NCBI RefSeq assembly: GCF_009768975.1
Contig: NZ_CP035733.1
Span: 1,364,001-1,428,000 of the forward strand
Length of the DNA stretch: 64,000 nt
Direction of reading: 5' to 3'
Source of the DNA: Sphingorhabdus lacus
Lineage (GTDB): Bacteria; Pseudomonadota; Alphaproteobacteria; Sphingomonadales; Sphingomonadaceae
How positions within the stretch are numbered: position 1 is the first letter of the stretch; every line of letters begins with the position of its first letter. The notes beneath the pieces were generated by a model that ran no database searches, was not told the DNA's origin, and was given only the letters and a program-made list of their open reading frames with translations. The position numbers and the translations under genes are program-made. Shown here piece by piece: positions 52,781 through 63,619 of this stretch.

Positions 52781-53431
52781 TCAACCGGCCAGCGTACCGA
52801 TAGCCTCATTTTCGTGGATAAACCTGCCCATTGTCCCGTTTCCAACCAGCTTCGCAATTGCGCGCGCAACCGCAAACGCCGGAATTGACCGAAAACGGCT
52901 AAAGGCACTGGGAATCAATCGGTCGATAATAGGTGCGGCCAAAATGGCTGCACGTTCGCCTATGCGACGATCATTTTGCCGGTCGCCAGTCAGCAAGCCG
53001 GGGCGCAATATGTCGAGACGATCGAAGGCCAGAAGCGCCAGCGAATCTTCGACCTCCCCTTTCGTCCGCAAATAGAGATTGCTGGTGTCTTTGGTCGCAC
53101 CGACAGAAGATACGGTAATAAACTGCGTTGCCCCGGCAAAATGGGCAGCGGTTGCAAAGGCCAGAACCAGATCCTGATCGACCGCGCGAAACTGTGCCGC
53201 GTCCTTACCTGATTTTTTCCAGGTTGTTCCGAGACATGAGATAGCGACATCCGGATTTAGCGTCGTAATGATGTCAGGCCAACGCGAGGGATCGGCAACA
53301 TGCTGTGTGATGGCATCGCGCACGTTCGCAATCGGCCTCCGCACCAATAAGTCCACCTTATGCCCGTCCAGCATAGTGCAGAGGTTGCTGCCGATCAGAC
53401 CTGATGCCCCAGCAATAATGACTCGGCTCAT
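52781..53431 (-). CDS. NAD(P)-binding Rossmann protein (atypical SDR, HTATIP2-like)
   Basis: A 216-residue protein with an N-terminal nucleotide-binding motif GASGLIGSNL at residues 8-17, ISCLGTTWKKSG, VSSVGATKDTSNLYLRTKGEVE and LRPGLLTGDR. This is the NAD(P)H-binding atypical short-chain dehydrogenase plan of HTATIP2/CC3-like proteins. The YxxxK pair appears as YLRTKGE. The substrate is unknown; it may be a redox sensor or oxidoreductase. It reads in the same direction as the glycine genes but ends before the riboswitch, so the gcv promoter must lie in its last bases or in the 40-base gap. Confidence 0.82.
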   Translation of the reverse strand: MSRVIIAGASGLIGSNLCTMLDGHKVDLLVRRPIANVRDAITQHVADPSRWPDIITTLNPDVAISCLGTTWKKSGKDAAQFRAVDQDLVLAFATAAHFAGATQFITVSSVGATKDTSNLYLRTKGEVEDSLALLAFDRLDILRPGLLTGDRQNDRRIGERAAILAAPIIDRLIPSAFSRFRSIPAFAVARAIAKLVGNGTMGRFIHENEAIGTLAG

Positions 53432-53435
53432 GCGC

Positions 53436-54605
53436 TTACTCCGCGTTCAGTTCTTCATATCTGTTTGTCGCATAACGGTCGGTCATCCCGGCCAGAAAGT
53501 CGGCAATGTGGCGGCTGGCTTCCGGTTCTGTCGCAGGCATATTCTCTTGCCATTCCGCGGGCATCCGATCCGGCTCTGCATGATAGATAGCAAATAGGCG
53601 CGAAATGATGGTTCTGGCGTGATCTGCCGCATCCAGCTGTGTCTGGTGATGGTATAGGTTTCGGTACATGAATGTTTTCAACACCCGCTCTTCAGCCGCC
53701 ATCGCATCGGAAAAGCCGCCAATCATCACGCCTGCCTGACGCACATCGTCGACAGATGAAATTCCCAATTTTGCAATCCGTTCGCGTGTTGAGCTGATCA
53801 CATCGTTGACCATTGTCCCGATCTGCTCGCGGGTTAGCTCCCCGATCAGACGGCGGGGTTTGACATTCGGAAACCGCGCCTCGATCCCCCGCCACCGCTC
53901 CGCGACGAACGGCAGTTCGAGCAATTGATCGATATCCAGCAATCCCGCCCGTATTCCGTCATCAATATCATGATTATCATAGGCGATATCGTCGCTAATC
54001 GCGGCGATTTGCGCCTCAAGCGAAGGCCAGCTTCGCAAGTCCAGCTTATGCCTGGCATCCACTTGCGCCAGCGCCCAACCGGGATTTTCAACCGGCCCGT
54101 TATGTTTCGCCAGACCTTCCAGCAATTCCCAACTCAGATTGAGACCGGGCCATGCAGGATAAGGCGATTCAAGTTCGGTCAATGAGCGCAGTGTCTGGGC
54201 ATTATGGTCAAAGCCGCCATAGGGTTTCATCGCGTCTTCAAGGGCATCTTCACCTGCATGCCCGAATGGCGGATGCCCGATATCATGGGCCAGACACAAT
54301 GCCTCGGTCAGATCTTCATTCAAACCAAGCGCCCGCGCGATGGTGCGCCCGATTTGCGCCACTTCCAGACTGTGCGTCAGACGGACGCGGTAATGGTCGC
54401 CATCGGGCGAGATGAACACCTGCGTCTTGTGCCGCAGACGGCGGAACGCAATGGAATGGATGATGCGATCGCGGTCGCGTTGGAAGATATTGCGGGGCCC
54501 GCGCACATTATGATCTGGTTCAGGATAATATCGCCCCCGGCTCTTTTCGGGGTGGCAGGCATAAGAGGCAATTGAAGTCATGCGCGGCTTATGCCGCTTA
54601 GCCAT
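53436..54605 (-). CDS. Deoxyguanosinetriphosphate triphosphohydrolase-like HD protein
   Basis: A 389-residue HD-domain protein of the dGTPase family. It has [26 protein letters not shown], the metal-binding His in THSLEVAQI, the HD pair in [20 protein letters not shown], and a later Asp in [14 protein letters not shown]. These enzymes hydrolyse dNTPs to nucleoside and triphosphate, and the shorter type-2-like forms act on dGTP or several dNTPs. The start at 54605 is uncertain; an ATG eight codons in (54581) is possible. It ends 4 bases upstream of the SDR start, so the two genes are likely in one operon. Confidence 0.92.
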   Translation of the reverse strand: MAKRHKPRMTSIASYACHPEKSRGRYYPEPDHNVRGPRNIFQRDRDRIIHSIAFRRLRHKTQVFISPDGDHYRVRLTHSLEVAQIGRTIARALGLNEDLTEALCLAHDIGHPPFGHAGEDALEDAMKPYGGFDHNAQTLRSLTELESPYPAWPGLNLSWELLEGLAKHNGPVENPGWALAQVDARHKLDLRSWPSLEAQIAAISDDIAYDNHDIDDGIRAGLLDIDQLLELPFVAERWRGIEARFPNVKPRRLIGELTREQIGTMVNDVISSTRERIAKLGISSVDDVRQAGVMIGGFSDAMAAEERVLKTFMYRNLYHHQTQLDAADHARTIISRLFAIYHAEPDRMPAEWQENMPATEPEASRHIADFLAGMTDRYATNRYEELNAE

Positions 54606-54620
54606 GGCAACTGCTAGCCG

Positions 54621-56516
54621 CTATTTGCCTTTTAGCGCGGTCACCACTACGCCATTTTCGCTTTTCCACATAAAGCCGTCGCCGCCTGCCTTTTTGAAAT
54701 CGGTTTCCCATTTCTTGGCGAGCTTCTGGTCTGCGAAAGGTCCGACCAGCAAGCGACTGGTTTTGCCCCATGCGGATGTCCAGCCCGATGTCGCTTTGAA
54801 CAGGTCAGGGCTCTTCTTTGCCCATTTACGATAATCAAAGCCCAATGCGCCGGCATCACCTGTCGCAATCTGGACCCAGAAACGTGCCGGACTGGGTGGT
54901 GGTGCCTTGGCCTTGGCGGCGGCTTTGGGGTCGGCTTTTGCCGCCTTACCGGCTTCGTCAACGGCCGCAATTTTAGGAGTCACTGGCTTGATCTTTTTCA
55001 AATCGACCGCAACTGCCGAAGGCTTTTGCTCGCTTTCGGGAATCTCGATGGAGCTTACAATTGCGCCAAGATCGAAAGCTGGCTTGGCGGCGGTTTGGGG
55101 TGCAGGCGTCGGTATTGGCGCGGTTTCCAGTGGAAGCGCAGCCATCTTCGTGCCTTCAGGCTCCGCATTTACCTTCACAGCCTCAGGTGCGGCGGCAGCA
55201 GGCTCCATGCGCGCTGCGACTGTTTCTGTCTTTACGACGCTATCGGTGGTGATTGCCGGCGCCTGACTGACGGGTTGGGGTATAGTCGGAACGGCAACAC
55301 TTACCGGCGGCGGCGTGGTCTGGATCGCCGGCTTGGTATCGCGCGGACCGATATCCACGCGCTCCAGAGGTCGGGCAGATTCAGGCGGAGGAAGCGCAGA
55401 GCTGTTCGCTACAACCATCTTGGCACTGCTAGCTTCTTCAACTTTGGCGCGCGCGGTTTCGGTACCTAGGCGCGCGGTGTCCACCTTGGGAAGTTTTTGT
55501 GAGTCCGGGATGTTGGCAACAATTGCCTTGACCTCTTCTTGCTCCCTTGCCTTCCGGTCGCGGCGGCGTTCCGTCGTTTTGGGTTTCTCAGCAACCGCAG
55601 TTTTCGCCGGTTTCGCTCCAAAAGGATCGCCAGACGGTATCAAGCGGCTATCGTTCGCGGCCGGCTTCACGGCCGGAATGGTGGATGCAACCTGGCGGAC
55701 CTGTTCGCTGTCACGGCCGACATATTGGCTCGCGGGGAAATGCCCCAAATGGATCGCCGCCGCCTGTTGTGCGCCGGTCAAATCGGGCATCAATCGCAAA
55801 TAGCGTTCCATGCGTTGCGCGGAAGGGGCGTCCATGAAGCCCTGGGTTACCTTTGCCGACTCCCGAAAGTCACCGCGGGAGGCGAGAATGAATGCCCTCG
55901 CCCGCCACGCTGCCGGATTATTCTTTTGCAAAAGCGGGAGCAGCATCGCGTCTGCATCCGCGCTTTGGCCGGACAGCGACGTGGATATGGCGTGACGGAC
56001 GATCAAGTCATCTGAAACAGACGCAGTGCGCGCAAGCTTATAATCCTGTTGCGCCCGTCCGAAATTGCCGAGCAAATCAAAGGCAAGTGCACGATCCGCA
56101 GCAATGGATCGTTCGCTGACGCCCAGACGGACTGCGTCGTCGAATAACCGAAGCGCCTCAAAGGGATTTTCGGTGCGGACTGTCGCCGTTGCCAGGCCAG
56201 CAACGATGCGACCATTATTTGGCCGGATTGCATTGGCGCGGGTGAAGAAATTGAGCGCGGCGTTGGCATCGCCCAACATCAATGCCGCATTCCCGGCATC
56301 GGCGAGTGCATCGGCATCGGACGGGCTTAGCGAGATGCGCCGCATTGCGGACCGCAACTCGGCAGCACCCGCAGGTTCCGCCACAACCGGTTGGACGACA
56401 GGACTGGTCTTTTCGAGCGCCTCCAGCGCGGATTCATCGACCGCCTGCGCAGCGGCACCCGTCGCAACCATAGCGTAAACAATGGCGGGAATCGCACGTA
56501 ACATTGTCACATTCAT
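54621..56516 (-). CDS. Periplasmic TPR/SPOR-domain protein
   Basis: A 631-residue protein with a signal peptide (ending TGAAAQ, near residue 24), about six tetratricopeptide-like helical units (residues 65-270), a long low-complexity linker rich in Ala, Pro, Val and Lys (about 280-540), and a C-terminal SPOR domain (ARFWVQIATGDAGALGFDYRKW to the end, with SRLLVGPF and AKKWETDFKKAGGDGFMW). SPOR domains bind denuded peptidoglycan at the division septum. Its place beside the ftsZ end of the division cluster supports a role at the septum or in cell-wall assembly. The gene ends 15 bases before the dGTPase start. The 108-base gap to ftsZ contains no gene. Confidence 0.87.
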   Translation of the reverse strand: MNVTMLRAIPAIVYAMVATGAAAQAVDESALEALEKTSPVVQPVVAEPAGAAELRSAMRRISLSPSDADALADAGNAALMLGDANAALNFFTRANAIRPNNGRIVAGLATATVRTENPFEALRLFDDAVRLGVSERSIAADRALAFDLLGNFGRAQQDYKLARTASVSDDLIVRHAISTSLSGQSADADAMLLPLLQKNNPAAWRARAFILASRGDFRESAKVTQGFMDAPSAQRMERYLRLMPDLTGAQQAAAIHLGHFPASQYVGRDSEQVRQVASTIPAVKPAANDSRLIPSGDPFGAKPAKTAVAEKPKTTERRRDRKAREQEEVKAIVANIPDSQKLPKVDTARLGTETARAKVEEASSAKMVVANSSALPPPESARPLERVDIGPRDTKPAIQTTPPPVSVAVPTIPQPVSQAPAITTDSVVKTETVAARMEPAAAAPEAVKVNAEPEGTKMAALPLETAPIPTPAPQTAAKPAFDLGAIVSSIEIPESEQKPSAVAVDLKKIKPVTPKIAAVDEAGKAAKADPKAAAKAKAPPPSPARFWVQIATGDAGALGFDYRKWAKKSPDLFKATSGWTSAWGKTSRLLVGPFADQKLAKKWETDFKKAGGDGFMWKSENGVVVTALKGK

Positions 56517-56624
56517 GCGCCTCTAATGGTGCCACACAGAACCGAAGCAAAGAAGGGCGCCGCCCTCCTTCGCTGAATGGTTGCATAAAGGAGACAAAAT
56601 GAACGTCAGCTTGTCAGCCGACGA

Positions 56625-58118
56625 TCAATTGTTGCTTTGACGGTCCAAAAACCGCGGGATGTTGAGGCCGCCTGCTGCGCTTGCATCCTTGCTGCTGTCT
56701 TCTTCCTCTTCACCACGGGACAGTCCGCGTGAGAGGTTGGACATTCGCTCAAACAAGGTTCCACCGGTCGACACGCGTGGCGCGGGACGATCGGGTGCAG
56801 GTGTCACGTCTGCAGCAGGCTCATAGGACTGCGCCGCATCCTCTGCGGGTTCAACAAGCGCTTCGCCCAGTTCCAGAAGGTCATCATCGCCCTCTTCGGC
56901 AGCTTCGTCTTCAGAAGCGGCAGCAACGGGTTCATAGTCGGCATCCGCAACATGCTGGCGACCAAGTTCCAGGCTATCGCTGTCATTTTCCGTCGAAACG
57001 TCAAATGGCTCTTCGACAACGATTTCCGGTGTCGGTTCCGCAAAAGCGACCGGTGCTTCCACCGGTGCAACTTCAGGCTCTGCAACGGTTTCTGTCGGAC
57101 GGCTGAAGGCAAAAGGACGTGTCGCATGCGCGCTAGGCGAAGCAACCGAACCGTCATTGTCGATACCGGTTGCAACCACGGAAACGCGGATTTTACCGTT
57201 CAGATTTTCGTTAAACGCCGAACCCCAGATAATATTTGCGTCCGGATCGACCAGTTCGCGAATATGGTTGGCAGCTTCGTCGACTTCCATAAGGCGCATA
57301 TCTTCGCCACCGGTGATGGAGACGATAACGCCTTTTGCACCCTGCATCGACACGCCGTCGAGCAAGGGGTTGGCAATCGCCTTTTCGGCAGCTTCCAGCG
57401 CACGACCGTCGCCTTCCGCCTCACCAGTACCCATCATCGCCTTACCCATTTCGTGCATCACAGAACGCACGTCGGCAAAGTCGAGGTTGATCAGGCCCGG
57501 CATCACCATCAGGTCGGTAATACCACGCACGCCCTGCTGCAGAACTTCGTCGGCCAGCAAGAAGGCTTCTTTAAATGTCGTATTCGGATTGGCGACCAGG
57601 AACAGGTTCTGGTTCGGAATCACAATCAGCGTGTCAACATGCTGTTGAAGTTCCGTAATCCCGGAATCGGCCGAACGCATCCGGCGCGAACCTTCAAACA
57701 GGAACGGCTTGGTAACAACGCCGACCGTCAGAATGTTCATCTCACGCGCAGCCTTGGCGATGACAGGTGCCGCACCGGTGCCGGTACCCCCGCCCATGCC
57801 CGCAGCGATGAAGCACATATGGCAACCCGCAAGAGCTGCCTTAACCTGCTCAATCGTCTCTTCGGCAGCGGCACGACCGACTTCGGGCCGCGATCCGGCG
57901 CCAAGTCCCTGCGTGATATCAGGGCCAAGCTGGATGCGATATTCCGCCGGCGATGCGTTGAGCGCCTGTGCGTCAGTATTGGCAACGACGAAATCTACAC
58001 CTTCGACTTTTGCACCGATCATGTTGGCGACAGCGTTTCCGCCAGCGCCACCAACGCCGATCACAGCAATCTTTGGCTTTAATTCATCAACCACGGGTGG
58101 ACCGATATTGATGCTCAT
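56625..58118 (-). CDS. ftsZ: Cell division protein FtsZ
   Basis: A 497-residue tubulin-like GTPase that forms the division ring. The GTP-binding GGGTGTGA is at residues 109-116, with VGGAGGNAV near residue 22 and [11 protein letters not shown] as the T7-loop region. A long, mostly acidic linker (about residues 325-465) separates the core from the conserved C-terminal peptide NIPRFLDRQ, which binds FtsA and other membrane tethers. The linker is long even for an alphaproteobacterium. GGGGG stands 10 bases before the ATG. The 105-base AT-rich gap to ftsA contains an inverted repeat and probably an extra promoter. Confidence 0.97.
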   Translation of the reverse strand: MSINIGPPVVDELKPKIAVIGVGGAGGNAVANMIGAKVEGVDFVVANTDAQALNASPAEYRIQLGPDITQGLGAGSRPEVGRAAAEETIEQVKAALAGCHMCFIAAGMGGGTGTGAAPVIAKAAREMNILTVGVVTKPFLFEGSRRMRSADSGITELQQHVDTLIVIPNQNLFLVANPNTTFKEAFLLADEVLQQGVRGITDLMVMPGLINLDFADVRSVMHEMGKAMMGTGEAEGDGRALEAAEKAIANPLLDGVSMQGAKGVIVSITGGEDMRLMEVDEAANHIRELVDPDANIIWGSAFNENLNGKIRVSVVATGIDNDGSVASPSAHATRPFAFSRPTETVAEPEVAPVEAPVAFAEPTPEIVVEEPFDVSTENDSDSLELGRQHVADADYEPVAAASEDEAAEEGDDDLLELGEALVEPAEDAAQSYEPAADVTPAPDRPAPRVSTGGTLFERMSNLSRGLSRGEEEEDSSKDASAAGGLNIPRFLDRQSNN

Positions 58119-58132
58119 GTCTACATCCCCCT

Positions 58133-58146
58133 AGCCAACATTGGCT
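58133..58146. repeat. 14-base inverted repeat in ftsZ leader
   Basis: AGCCAACATTGGCT: perfect 6-base arms around CA. It lies 15 bases upstream of the ftsZ ATG, immediately before the ribosome site. It may be an operator or an RNA hairpin affecting ftsZ translation. Function is unproven. Confidence 0.4.
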
Positions 58147-58223
58147 TATTAGAAATTTTCATGCTTCTGACACAAAAGAAAACAGCGCACACTCGAAAAT
58201 TAACCTTTTTGCACAGCTTTCTG

Positions 58224-59489
58224 TTAAAAATTCTCACGGATCGCACGTTTTATACGTTCAAATAGGCTCGGCATGCCCGATGGCATATGTTCGCCATGCA
58301 AATCATAGCCGGATTTCAAGTCGACGCGGTCAATCGCCGCGTAATGAATCAAACCAACCAAAGTTGAAAATGCGGGACCGGCGTGCGCTTCTGGAACGCC
58401 ATTCAATCCGGCAGGGCGGCCAATTCGGACCGTACGGCCCAAAGCACCCTGCATATGCTCTGCAATACCCTTTAATTCAGCGCCGCCTCCGGTGAGGACG
58501 ATCTGGTGACTTGATGGCCCCGAAAATCCAAGCGTTTTGAGCGCCCGTCCGATTTCGGACACGATCCCGTCCACACGCTGGCATACCACCGCGTTCAATT
58601 GCGCCTTGGTTATGCGCGGCGCGTGGGTGCCGGCTTCGGTGCCATTTTCATCGGGCCCCACTTCCAACACCTCCTGATGGTCCCGCGGACTGGTCAAAGC
58701 CGATCCGTGAAAGCACTTCAGGCGTTCCGCCTGGGCACGGCGTATGCCGAAGGTTGATGCGATGTCGTCGGTAATGTCCGACGCGCCCTTTTGGATAGTT
58801 TCCAGTCCCACCAACATTCCGCCGATAAATACCGACACATTGGTGACCGCAGCCCCGAATTCGACCAGAGCCACGCCCAATTCGCGTTCTTCCGCCGTCA
58901 GACATGCCAAGCCGGTCGCGACGGGCGCGACAACAATCGATTCCACATCAAGGTGCGCTGCACGCACCGTCATGTCGATATTGCGGACAGGCGACTGGTC
59001 GGCAAGGACAACATGTATATCGACACCCAGGCGGTCGGCGTGAAGCCCAACCGGATTGGCGACACCGCCAACACCATCCAGCGAATAGAGCGTTGGCCGG
59101 ATGTGCAGCGGCATTTTGCCGCCCGTGTGGATGTTCGCACGACCTGCCTGTAATAACTGGTCCACATCCTCCTGCGTGATCCGATCGCCACCCAGTTCAA
59201 TTTCAACCGGTGCAAGCAGGCTGTCCAGACCGCCGGACGACATCCCGACCCAGACACGCTCAATATTGATGCCAGCAATCCGTTCGGCCTGCTCAACGGC
59301 ATGGCGCACGGAAAGTTCGGCCTGTTCGATATCCGACACATAGCCGCGCGTGACGCCGCGGCTTTCGCGCTGGCCAGTCCCCAACACGATCAGTTCGCCT
59401 GTATCCGTCCGTCCGGCGATTAACGCCGACACCTTGGACGATCCTATATCAATCGCGGAAATCAGCTTTTCTACGCGTGCGGCTTTCAT
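58224..59489 (-). CDS. ftsA: Cell division protein FtsA
   Basis: A 421-residue actin-like ATPase that tethers FtsZ to the membrane. It begins with the phosphate-1 region SAIDIGSSKVSALIAGR, contains the 1C (SHS2-like) domain and LVEFGAAVTNVSVFIGG, and ends in an amphipathic helix SLFERIKRAIRENF that binds the inner membrane. LTGGGAELKGI is the adenosine motif. The ATG overlaps the ftsQ stop by ATGA (59486-59489). Length and order are normal for the dcw cluster. Confidence 0.96.
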   Translation of the reverse strand: MKAARVEKLISAIDIGSSKVSALIAGRTDTGELIVLGTGQRESRGVTRGYVSDIEQAELSVRHAVEQAERIAGINIERVWVGMSSGGLDSLLAPVEIELGGDRITQEDVDQLLQAGRANIHTGGKMPLHIRPTLYSLDGVGGVANPVGLHADRLGVDIHVVLADQSPVRNIDMTVRAAHLDVESIVVAPVATGLACLTAEERELGVALVEFGAAVTNVSVFIGGMLVGLETIQKGASDITDDIASTFGIRRAQAERLKCFHGSALTSPRDHQEVLEVGPDENGTEAGTHAPRITKAQLNAVVCQRVDGIVSEIGRALKTLGFSGPSSHQIVLTGGGAELKGIAEHMQGALGRTVRIGRPAGLNGVPEAHAGPAFSTLVGLIHYAAIDRVDLKSGYDLHGEHMPSGMPSLFERIKRAIRENF

Positions 59490-60400
59490 GCTTGCGTTCC
59501 GCCATTTTTTGCACTGGATGTTTCGCTCCCGGCATTTGCCGGAGCAGCTTTGGGCGCTTTTCGAAAATAGGCGCGCTCCGGGTCGCGCAGATCAAAATGG
59601 ATAAGGTCACGCCCCAACAGCCGATGAATACCATCCATACGGGCGAAATTCAGCAATGCTTCGGCGGCCGCCTTCTCCCCTTCCGGTAGAGCCAGAGTTT
59701 CACCGCTTTTGAACTTCAGATCCCAGCGACGGTTGCCGATCCAGCTTGCACCCGTGACCTGAGACTTCAGCGCACTGGCTTTATCCAGCAATTCGTTCAG
59801 CGCGACAGCCTGGCGGTTGGCATCCGCGCCATTCAAAACCGGCAGGTCACCGACCTCCCCAAGTTTTACATTTTCAAGAACATTGCCTTCTGCATCGATC
59901 AGGGAATATTTGCCATCGCGCTGCCACACCGCAGCAGGCTTACGTTCGACAATTTCCACCGCCAATGTGTCCGGCAAGCGACGCGAAACGCGGGCGTCCT
60001 GTATCCAGCCATATTGCAAAAGATCGGCGCGCACCTTGTCGATATCGACCAGAGGCATTGCACGGTCTTTTTCCGCCAGCACCAGATCATAAACCTTGAG
60101 CTGGTCGACACGCTCCATACCCGTCACTTCGACGCGCTCGACTTGAAAGCCGGCGCGCGCCGCCAGATCCGAATATTGCAAATAGGCAGCAGTCGTCAGA
60201 CCTGCCCATTGGGCGGCGGCGAAGGCCAGGACTGTCATCGCTGCAATAATCAGCCAGGTCGCGGCGCGTTGAATATCCTCTTCAGAAAAAGGCAAAGCCT
60301 GAAAGACACGATCAAGCACCGAAATCTGCCGGACCTTTTGCCGAGGCCGCGGTGCCTTTACGCTCCGTTTGGTGCTCGCTTTGCGGGAGGTAGTAGCCAT
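59486..60400 (-). CDS. ftsQ: Cell division protein FtsQ
   Basis: A 304-residue bitopic protein. It has a basic cytoplasmic tail (residues 1-48, rich in Arg and Lys), one transmembrane helix (WLIIAAMTVLAFAAAQWAG), a POTRA domain (FQVERVEVTGMERVDQLKVYDLV) and a beta domain containing RRLPDTLAVEIVERKPAAVW. It recruits FtsB and FtsL to the septum. The C-terminal tail is rich in Ala and Ser. Its start overlaps the ddl stop as TAATG and its stop overlaps ftsA, consistent with coupled synthesis. Confidence 0.95.
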   Translation of the reverse strand: MATTSRKASTKRSVKAPRPRQKVRQISVLDRVFQALPFSEEDIQRAATWLIIAAMTVLAFAAAQWAGLTTAAYLQYSDLAARAGFQVERVEVTGMERVDQLKVYDLVLAEKDRAMPLVDIDKVRADLLQYGWIQDARVSRRLPDTLAVEIVERKPAAVWQRDGKYSLIDAEGNVLENVKLGEVGDLPVLNGADANRQAVALNELLDKASALKSQVTGASWIGNRRWDLKFKSGETLALPEGEKAAAEALLNFARMDGIHRLLGRDLIHFDLRDPERAYFRKAPKAAPANAGSETSSAKNGGTQA

Positions 60401-61323
60401 TATGCCAGCGCCTCTTTCACAATGATATCGACCAGTTGTTCATAACTGATGCCAACATATTTTGCCTGTTCCGGCACCAGACTGAGCGGCGTCATGCCGG
60501 GTTGGGTGTTGGTTTCCAGCACAAAAATGCCTTCGAGGCCCAGTTCATCGTCCCAGCGGAAATCGGTGCGCGATGCCCCCTTGCACCCCAACAACCGGTG
60601 GGCCCTCAGCGCAATGTCCATCATATATTGCGCAGCATCCGCAGGGATTTCGGCGGGGCACACATGTTCGGTAAGACCATCTGTATATTTGGCATCGAAA
60701 TCGTAAAACCCGCTTTTGGGTTTCAATTCGGTCACGCACAATGCCTTGTCGCCCAGAACCGCGACCGTCAGTTCACGCCCCTTGATGAAGGGTTCGGCGA
60801 GCAACGTGTCGAATTCCTGCCAAGGCCCCTTTGACTCACGCGCGATCGGATCGCCATAATTGCTGTCGGCCTTGACGATCGCGACGCCGACAGAGCTACC
60901 CTCGTTCACCGGCTTCAACACATAAGGACGTGGCAGGGGATCACCTGAATACAGGCTTTCGCTATCGACGATTGTTCCTTTGGGCATGGGAATGCCGGCA
61001 GGGACAAGACGTTGCTTCGTCAATTCCTTGTCGATCGCGATCACCGACGTCACCATTCCGCTGTGGGTGTATTTGATTCCCATCAGGTCCAGCATGCCCT
61101 GCACGCTACCATCTTCGCCGGGTACACCGTGCAACGCGTTGAATACAATGTCCGGCCGCAATGCCGCCAAGACCTGCGCGACATTCCGGTCCATGTCGAC
61201 ACGACTTACCTTGTAACCAACGCGTTCGAGGGCGTCCGCCACGCCATTGCCGCTCATCAGCGAAACGGGGCGCTCATTGGACCAACCGCCCATCAACACT
61301 GCAACGTGGATTTGCTCGCTCAT
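60400..61323 (-). CDS. ddl: D-alanine--D-alanine ligase
   Basis: A 307-residue ATP-grasp enzyme making the D-Ala-D-Ala dipeptide for peptidoglycan. It has VLMGGWSNERPVSLMSG, HGVPGEDGSVQG, VLKPVNEGSSVGV, EPFIKGRELTVAV and LETNTQPGMTPLSL, all standard Ddl signatures. It lies in the usual position between murB and ftsQ, with ATGA and TAATG overlaps. This is the cell-wall enzyme; the ATP-grasp protein at 7788-8828 is a distant relative. Confidence 0.96.
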   Translation of the reverse strand: MSEQIHVAVLMGGWSNERPVSLMSGNGVADALERVGYKVSRVDMDRNVAQVLAALRPDIVFNALHGVPGEDGSVQGMLDLMGIKYTHSGMVTSVIAIDKELTKQRLVPAGIPMPKGTIVDSESLYSGDPLPRPYVLKPVNEGSSVGVAIVKADSNYGDPIARESKGPWQEFDTLLAEPFIKGRELTVAVLGDKALCVTELKPKSGFYDFDAKYTDGLTEHVCPAEIPADAAQYMMDIALRAHRLLGCKGASRTDFRWDDELGLEGIFVLETNTQPGMTPLSLVPEQAKYVGISYEQLVDIIVKEALA

Positions 61324-62216
61324 TTGACTTCACCCACGCGCTGAATTTCCCACTGCAGATCAATCCCCGACTTCGCCATCACGCGCCGGCGGACTTCTTC
61401 ACCTAAAGCCTCGATATCCGCACTGCTGGCGTCGCCCGTGTTGATCAGGAAGTTGGTATGCTTCTCGGACACTTGCGCTCCACCTATTTGCAGCCCCCGG
61501 CAACCGGCTTCATCGACCAATTGCCATGCTTTATGGCCATCGGGATTTTTAAATGTCGAACCACCGGTTTTGGATCGCAACGGCTGCGATGCTTCACGCG
61601 ATTCCGATATCCGGTCCATCTCAGCCTGAATGGAGGAAGGTTCCCCGGGTTTTCCCCGAAACCGGGCGGATACGACAATGGCGCCATCGGGAAGTTCCGA
61701 ATGGCGGTAACTGTAGTGCAGTTCTTCAACCGAAAGATTGGCGTGTTCGCCATCCCGGAGGACGACGTCGCAATCCACCAATATGTCTTTCACTTCGCCG
61801 CCATAGGCGCCGCCGTTCATCCGGACAAAACCGCCGACGGTACCCGGGATGGAGCGCAGAAATTCGAGACCGGCAATCGCCGCGTCGCGGGCTGTCGATG
61901 ACACCAAAATGCCGGACGCACCGCCGCCACAGTCCAGCGTAATCGCATCGACGGGCTTCACCTTCGCAAATGCCTTGCCCAGCCGGACCACAACACCCGG
62001 GACACCGCCGTCGCGCACAATCATGTTCGACCCCAGCCCCAAGGCCATGACCGGCGTCGCGGGATCAAGGTTACGCAAGAAGGACTGCAGGTCCTCCATA
62101 TCCTTTGGTTCGAACAACCACTGGGCACAGCCGCCCGACTTGAACCATACCAATGGTGCAAGTGGCGCATTGGCCGTCAGCTTTCCAGCTACCCGTGGAA
62201 GTTCGGCAACGCTCAT
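61320..62216 (-). CDS. murB: UDP-N-acetylenolpyruvoylglucosamine reductase
   Basis: A 298-residue FAD enzyme that completes UDP-MurNAc synthesis. It shows [29 protein letters not shown], the FAD site [20 protein letters not shown] and [21 protein letters not shown] with the catalytic Ser. The start at 62216 is chosen because it overlaps the murC stop as ATGA, with GGAGCG upstream; a longer in-frame start would add 14 residues inside murC. The type I MurB length is normal. Confidence 0.95.
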   Translation of the reverse strand: MSVAELPRVAGKLTANAPLAPLVWFKSGGCAQWLFEPKDMEDLQSFLRNLDPATPVMALGLGSNMIVRDGGVPGVVVRLGKAFAKVKPVDAITLDCGGGASGILVSSTARDAAIAGLEFLRSIPGTVGGFVRMNGGAYGGEVKDILVDCDVVLRDGEHANLSVEELHYSYRHSELPDGAIVVSARFRGKPGEPSSIQAEMDRISESREASQPLRSKTGGSTFKNPDGHKAWQLVDEAGCRGLQIGGAQVSEKHTNFLINTGDASSADIEALGEEVRRRVMAKSGIDLQWEIQRVGEVK

Positions 62217-63619
62217 CCGCGCTCCGCCTTGATCGCGTCGGCAAGCCCTGCGGCCCATTTTGTGATATCGCCAGCCCCGAGGCAGACGACCATATCCTTA
62301 TCCTGCACGATGCCTGCCAGCTTTTGTGCCAGATCCGCCTGATCATTGACCGTGGCGGCTGAGCGGTGACCGCGTGCCTTGATGCCGTTGACCAACGCCT
62401 CGGAATCAATGCCTTCGATAGGCGCTTCGCCTGCCGCATATACGGGGGAAATGAACACCATATCCGCATCGTTAAAGGCCTGCTGGAAATCATCCATATG
62501 GTCGCGCAACCGGGTAAAGCGATGGGGCTGCGCCACGGCAATCACCCTGCCCTGCGCGCCTTCGCGTGCGGCGGACAAGACGGCGCGTATCTCGACCGGA
62601 TGATGCCCGTAATCGTCGATGATCGTGACGCCATCGACTTCGCCCACCTTCGTAAAGCGCCGCTTGACCCCGCCAAATTTGTCAAAGCCATGGGCAACCG
62701 ATTGGTCATCCATGCCCATTTCCAAACCGACGGCAATTGCAGCAAGGGCGTTCTGGACATTATGACGGCCGGGCATCGGCAGTTCGATGCCGGTGATGCT
62801 GCGCTGTGCACCATCGCGGGTGCGCACGACCACGTCGAAGCGGTTGCCGCCGGGGAAAGGCGTTACATTCTCGCCACGGATATCGGCTTGCGCGGAAAAC
62901 CCGTAAGTGATGATCCGCCGGTCGCGTATCTTCGGCAAAATGGCCTGCACCTCAGGGTGGTCGAGGCACATGATGGCGGCGCCGTAGAAGGGGACATTTT
63001 CGACAAATTCGACAAAGGCATCCTTGATGGCATCAAATCCGCCATAATGGTCGAGATGCTCGGGATCGATGTTGGTGACGACGGCAATCGTGCCGTCCAA
63101 ACGCAAAAAGCTGCCATCGCTTTCATCCGCCTCGACCACCATCCAGTCGCTCGCGCCCAGACGGGCGTTGGAACCATAGCTGTTAATGATACCGCCGTTG
63201 ATCACGGTGGGGTCAATGCCGCCATGGTCCAGCATCGCGGCAATCAGAGATGTCGTCGTTGTCTTTCCATGCGTCCCTGCCACAGCAACAGTGTTTTTCA
63301 GCCGCATCAGCTCGGCAAGCATTTCGGCGCGGCGTACCAGGGGTATACGGCGCTCTAGAGCCGCATCACGTTCGGGATTTCCCTTTTTGACCGCGGTAGA
63401 TGTGACCACCACAGCCGCGTCGCCCAGATTATCGGCGCTATGCCCGATCATCACCTTTATGCCGCGCTTGCGCAGACCGTCGATGACGTAGCTGTCGGCC
63501 ATATCGGAGCCTTGGACGGTGTAGCCAAGATTGTGCATCACTTCGGCGATACCGGACATGCCGATGCCGCCAATGCCGACAAAATGGATCGTGCCAATGT
63601 CGTTAGGGACGCCCTTCAT
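62213..63619 (-). CDS. murC: UDP-N-acetylmuramate--L-alanine ligase
   Basis: A 468-residue Mur ligase adding L-Ala to UDP-MurNAc. It has the UDP-binding [16 protein letters not shown], the ATP P-loop [41 protein letters not shown] and [16 protein letters not shown]. These are the full diagnostic motifs. It sits between murG and murB, with four-base ATGA overlaps at both ends, as in most dcw clusters. Confidence 0.96.
   Translation of the reverse strand: MKGVPNDIGTIHFVGIGGIGMSGIAEVMHNLGYTVQGSDMADSYVIDGLRKRGIKVMIGHSADNLGDAAVVVTSTAVKKGNPERDAALERRIPLVRRAEMLAELMRLKNTVAVAGTHGKTTTTSLIAAMLDHGGIDPTVINGGIINSYGSNARLGASDWMVVEADESDGSFLRLDGTIAVVTNIDPEHLDHYGGFDAIKDAFVEFVENVPFYGAAIMCLDHPEVQAILPKIRDRRIITYGFSAQADIRGENVTPFPGGNRFDVVVRTRDGAQRSITGIELPMPGRHNVQNALAAIAVGLEMGMDDQSVAHGFDKFGGVKRRFTKVGEVDGVTIIDDYGHHPVEIRAVLSAAREGAQGRVIAVAQPHRFTRLRDHMDDFQQAFNDADMVFISPVYAAGEAPIEGIDSEALVNGIKARGHRSAATVNDQADLAQKLAGIVQDKDMVVCLGAGDITKWAAGLADAIKAERG

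Noticed and set aside
56952-58082. A 376-codon plus-strand frame
   Set aside because: Antisense to ftsZ; no protein-like pattern.
62366-63358. A 330-codon plus-strand frame
   Set aside because: Antisense to murC, whose motifs are complete.
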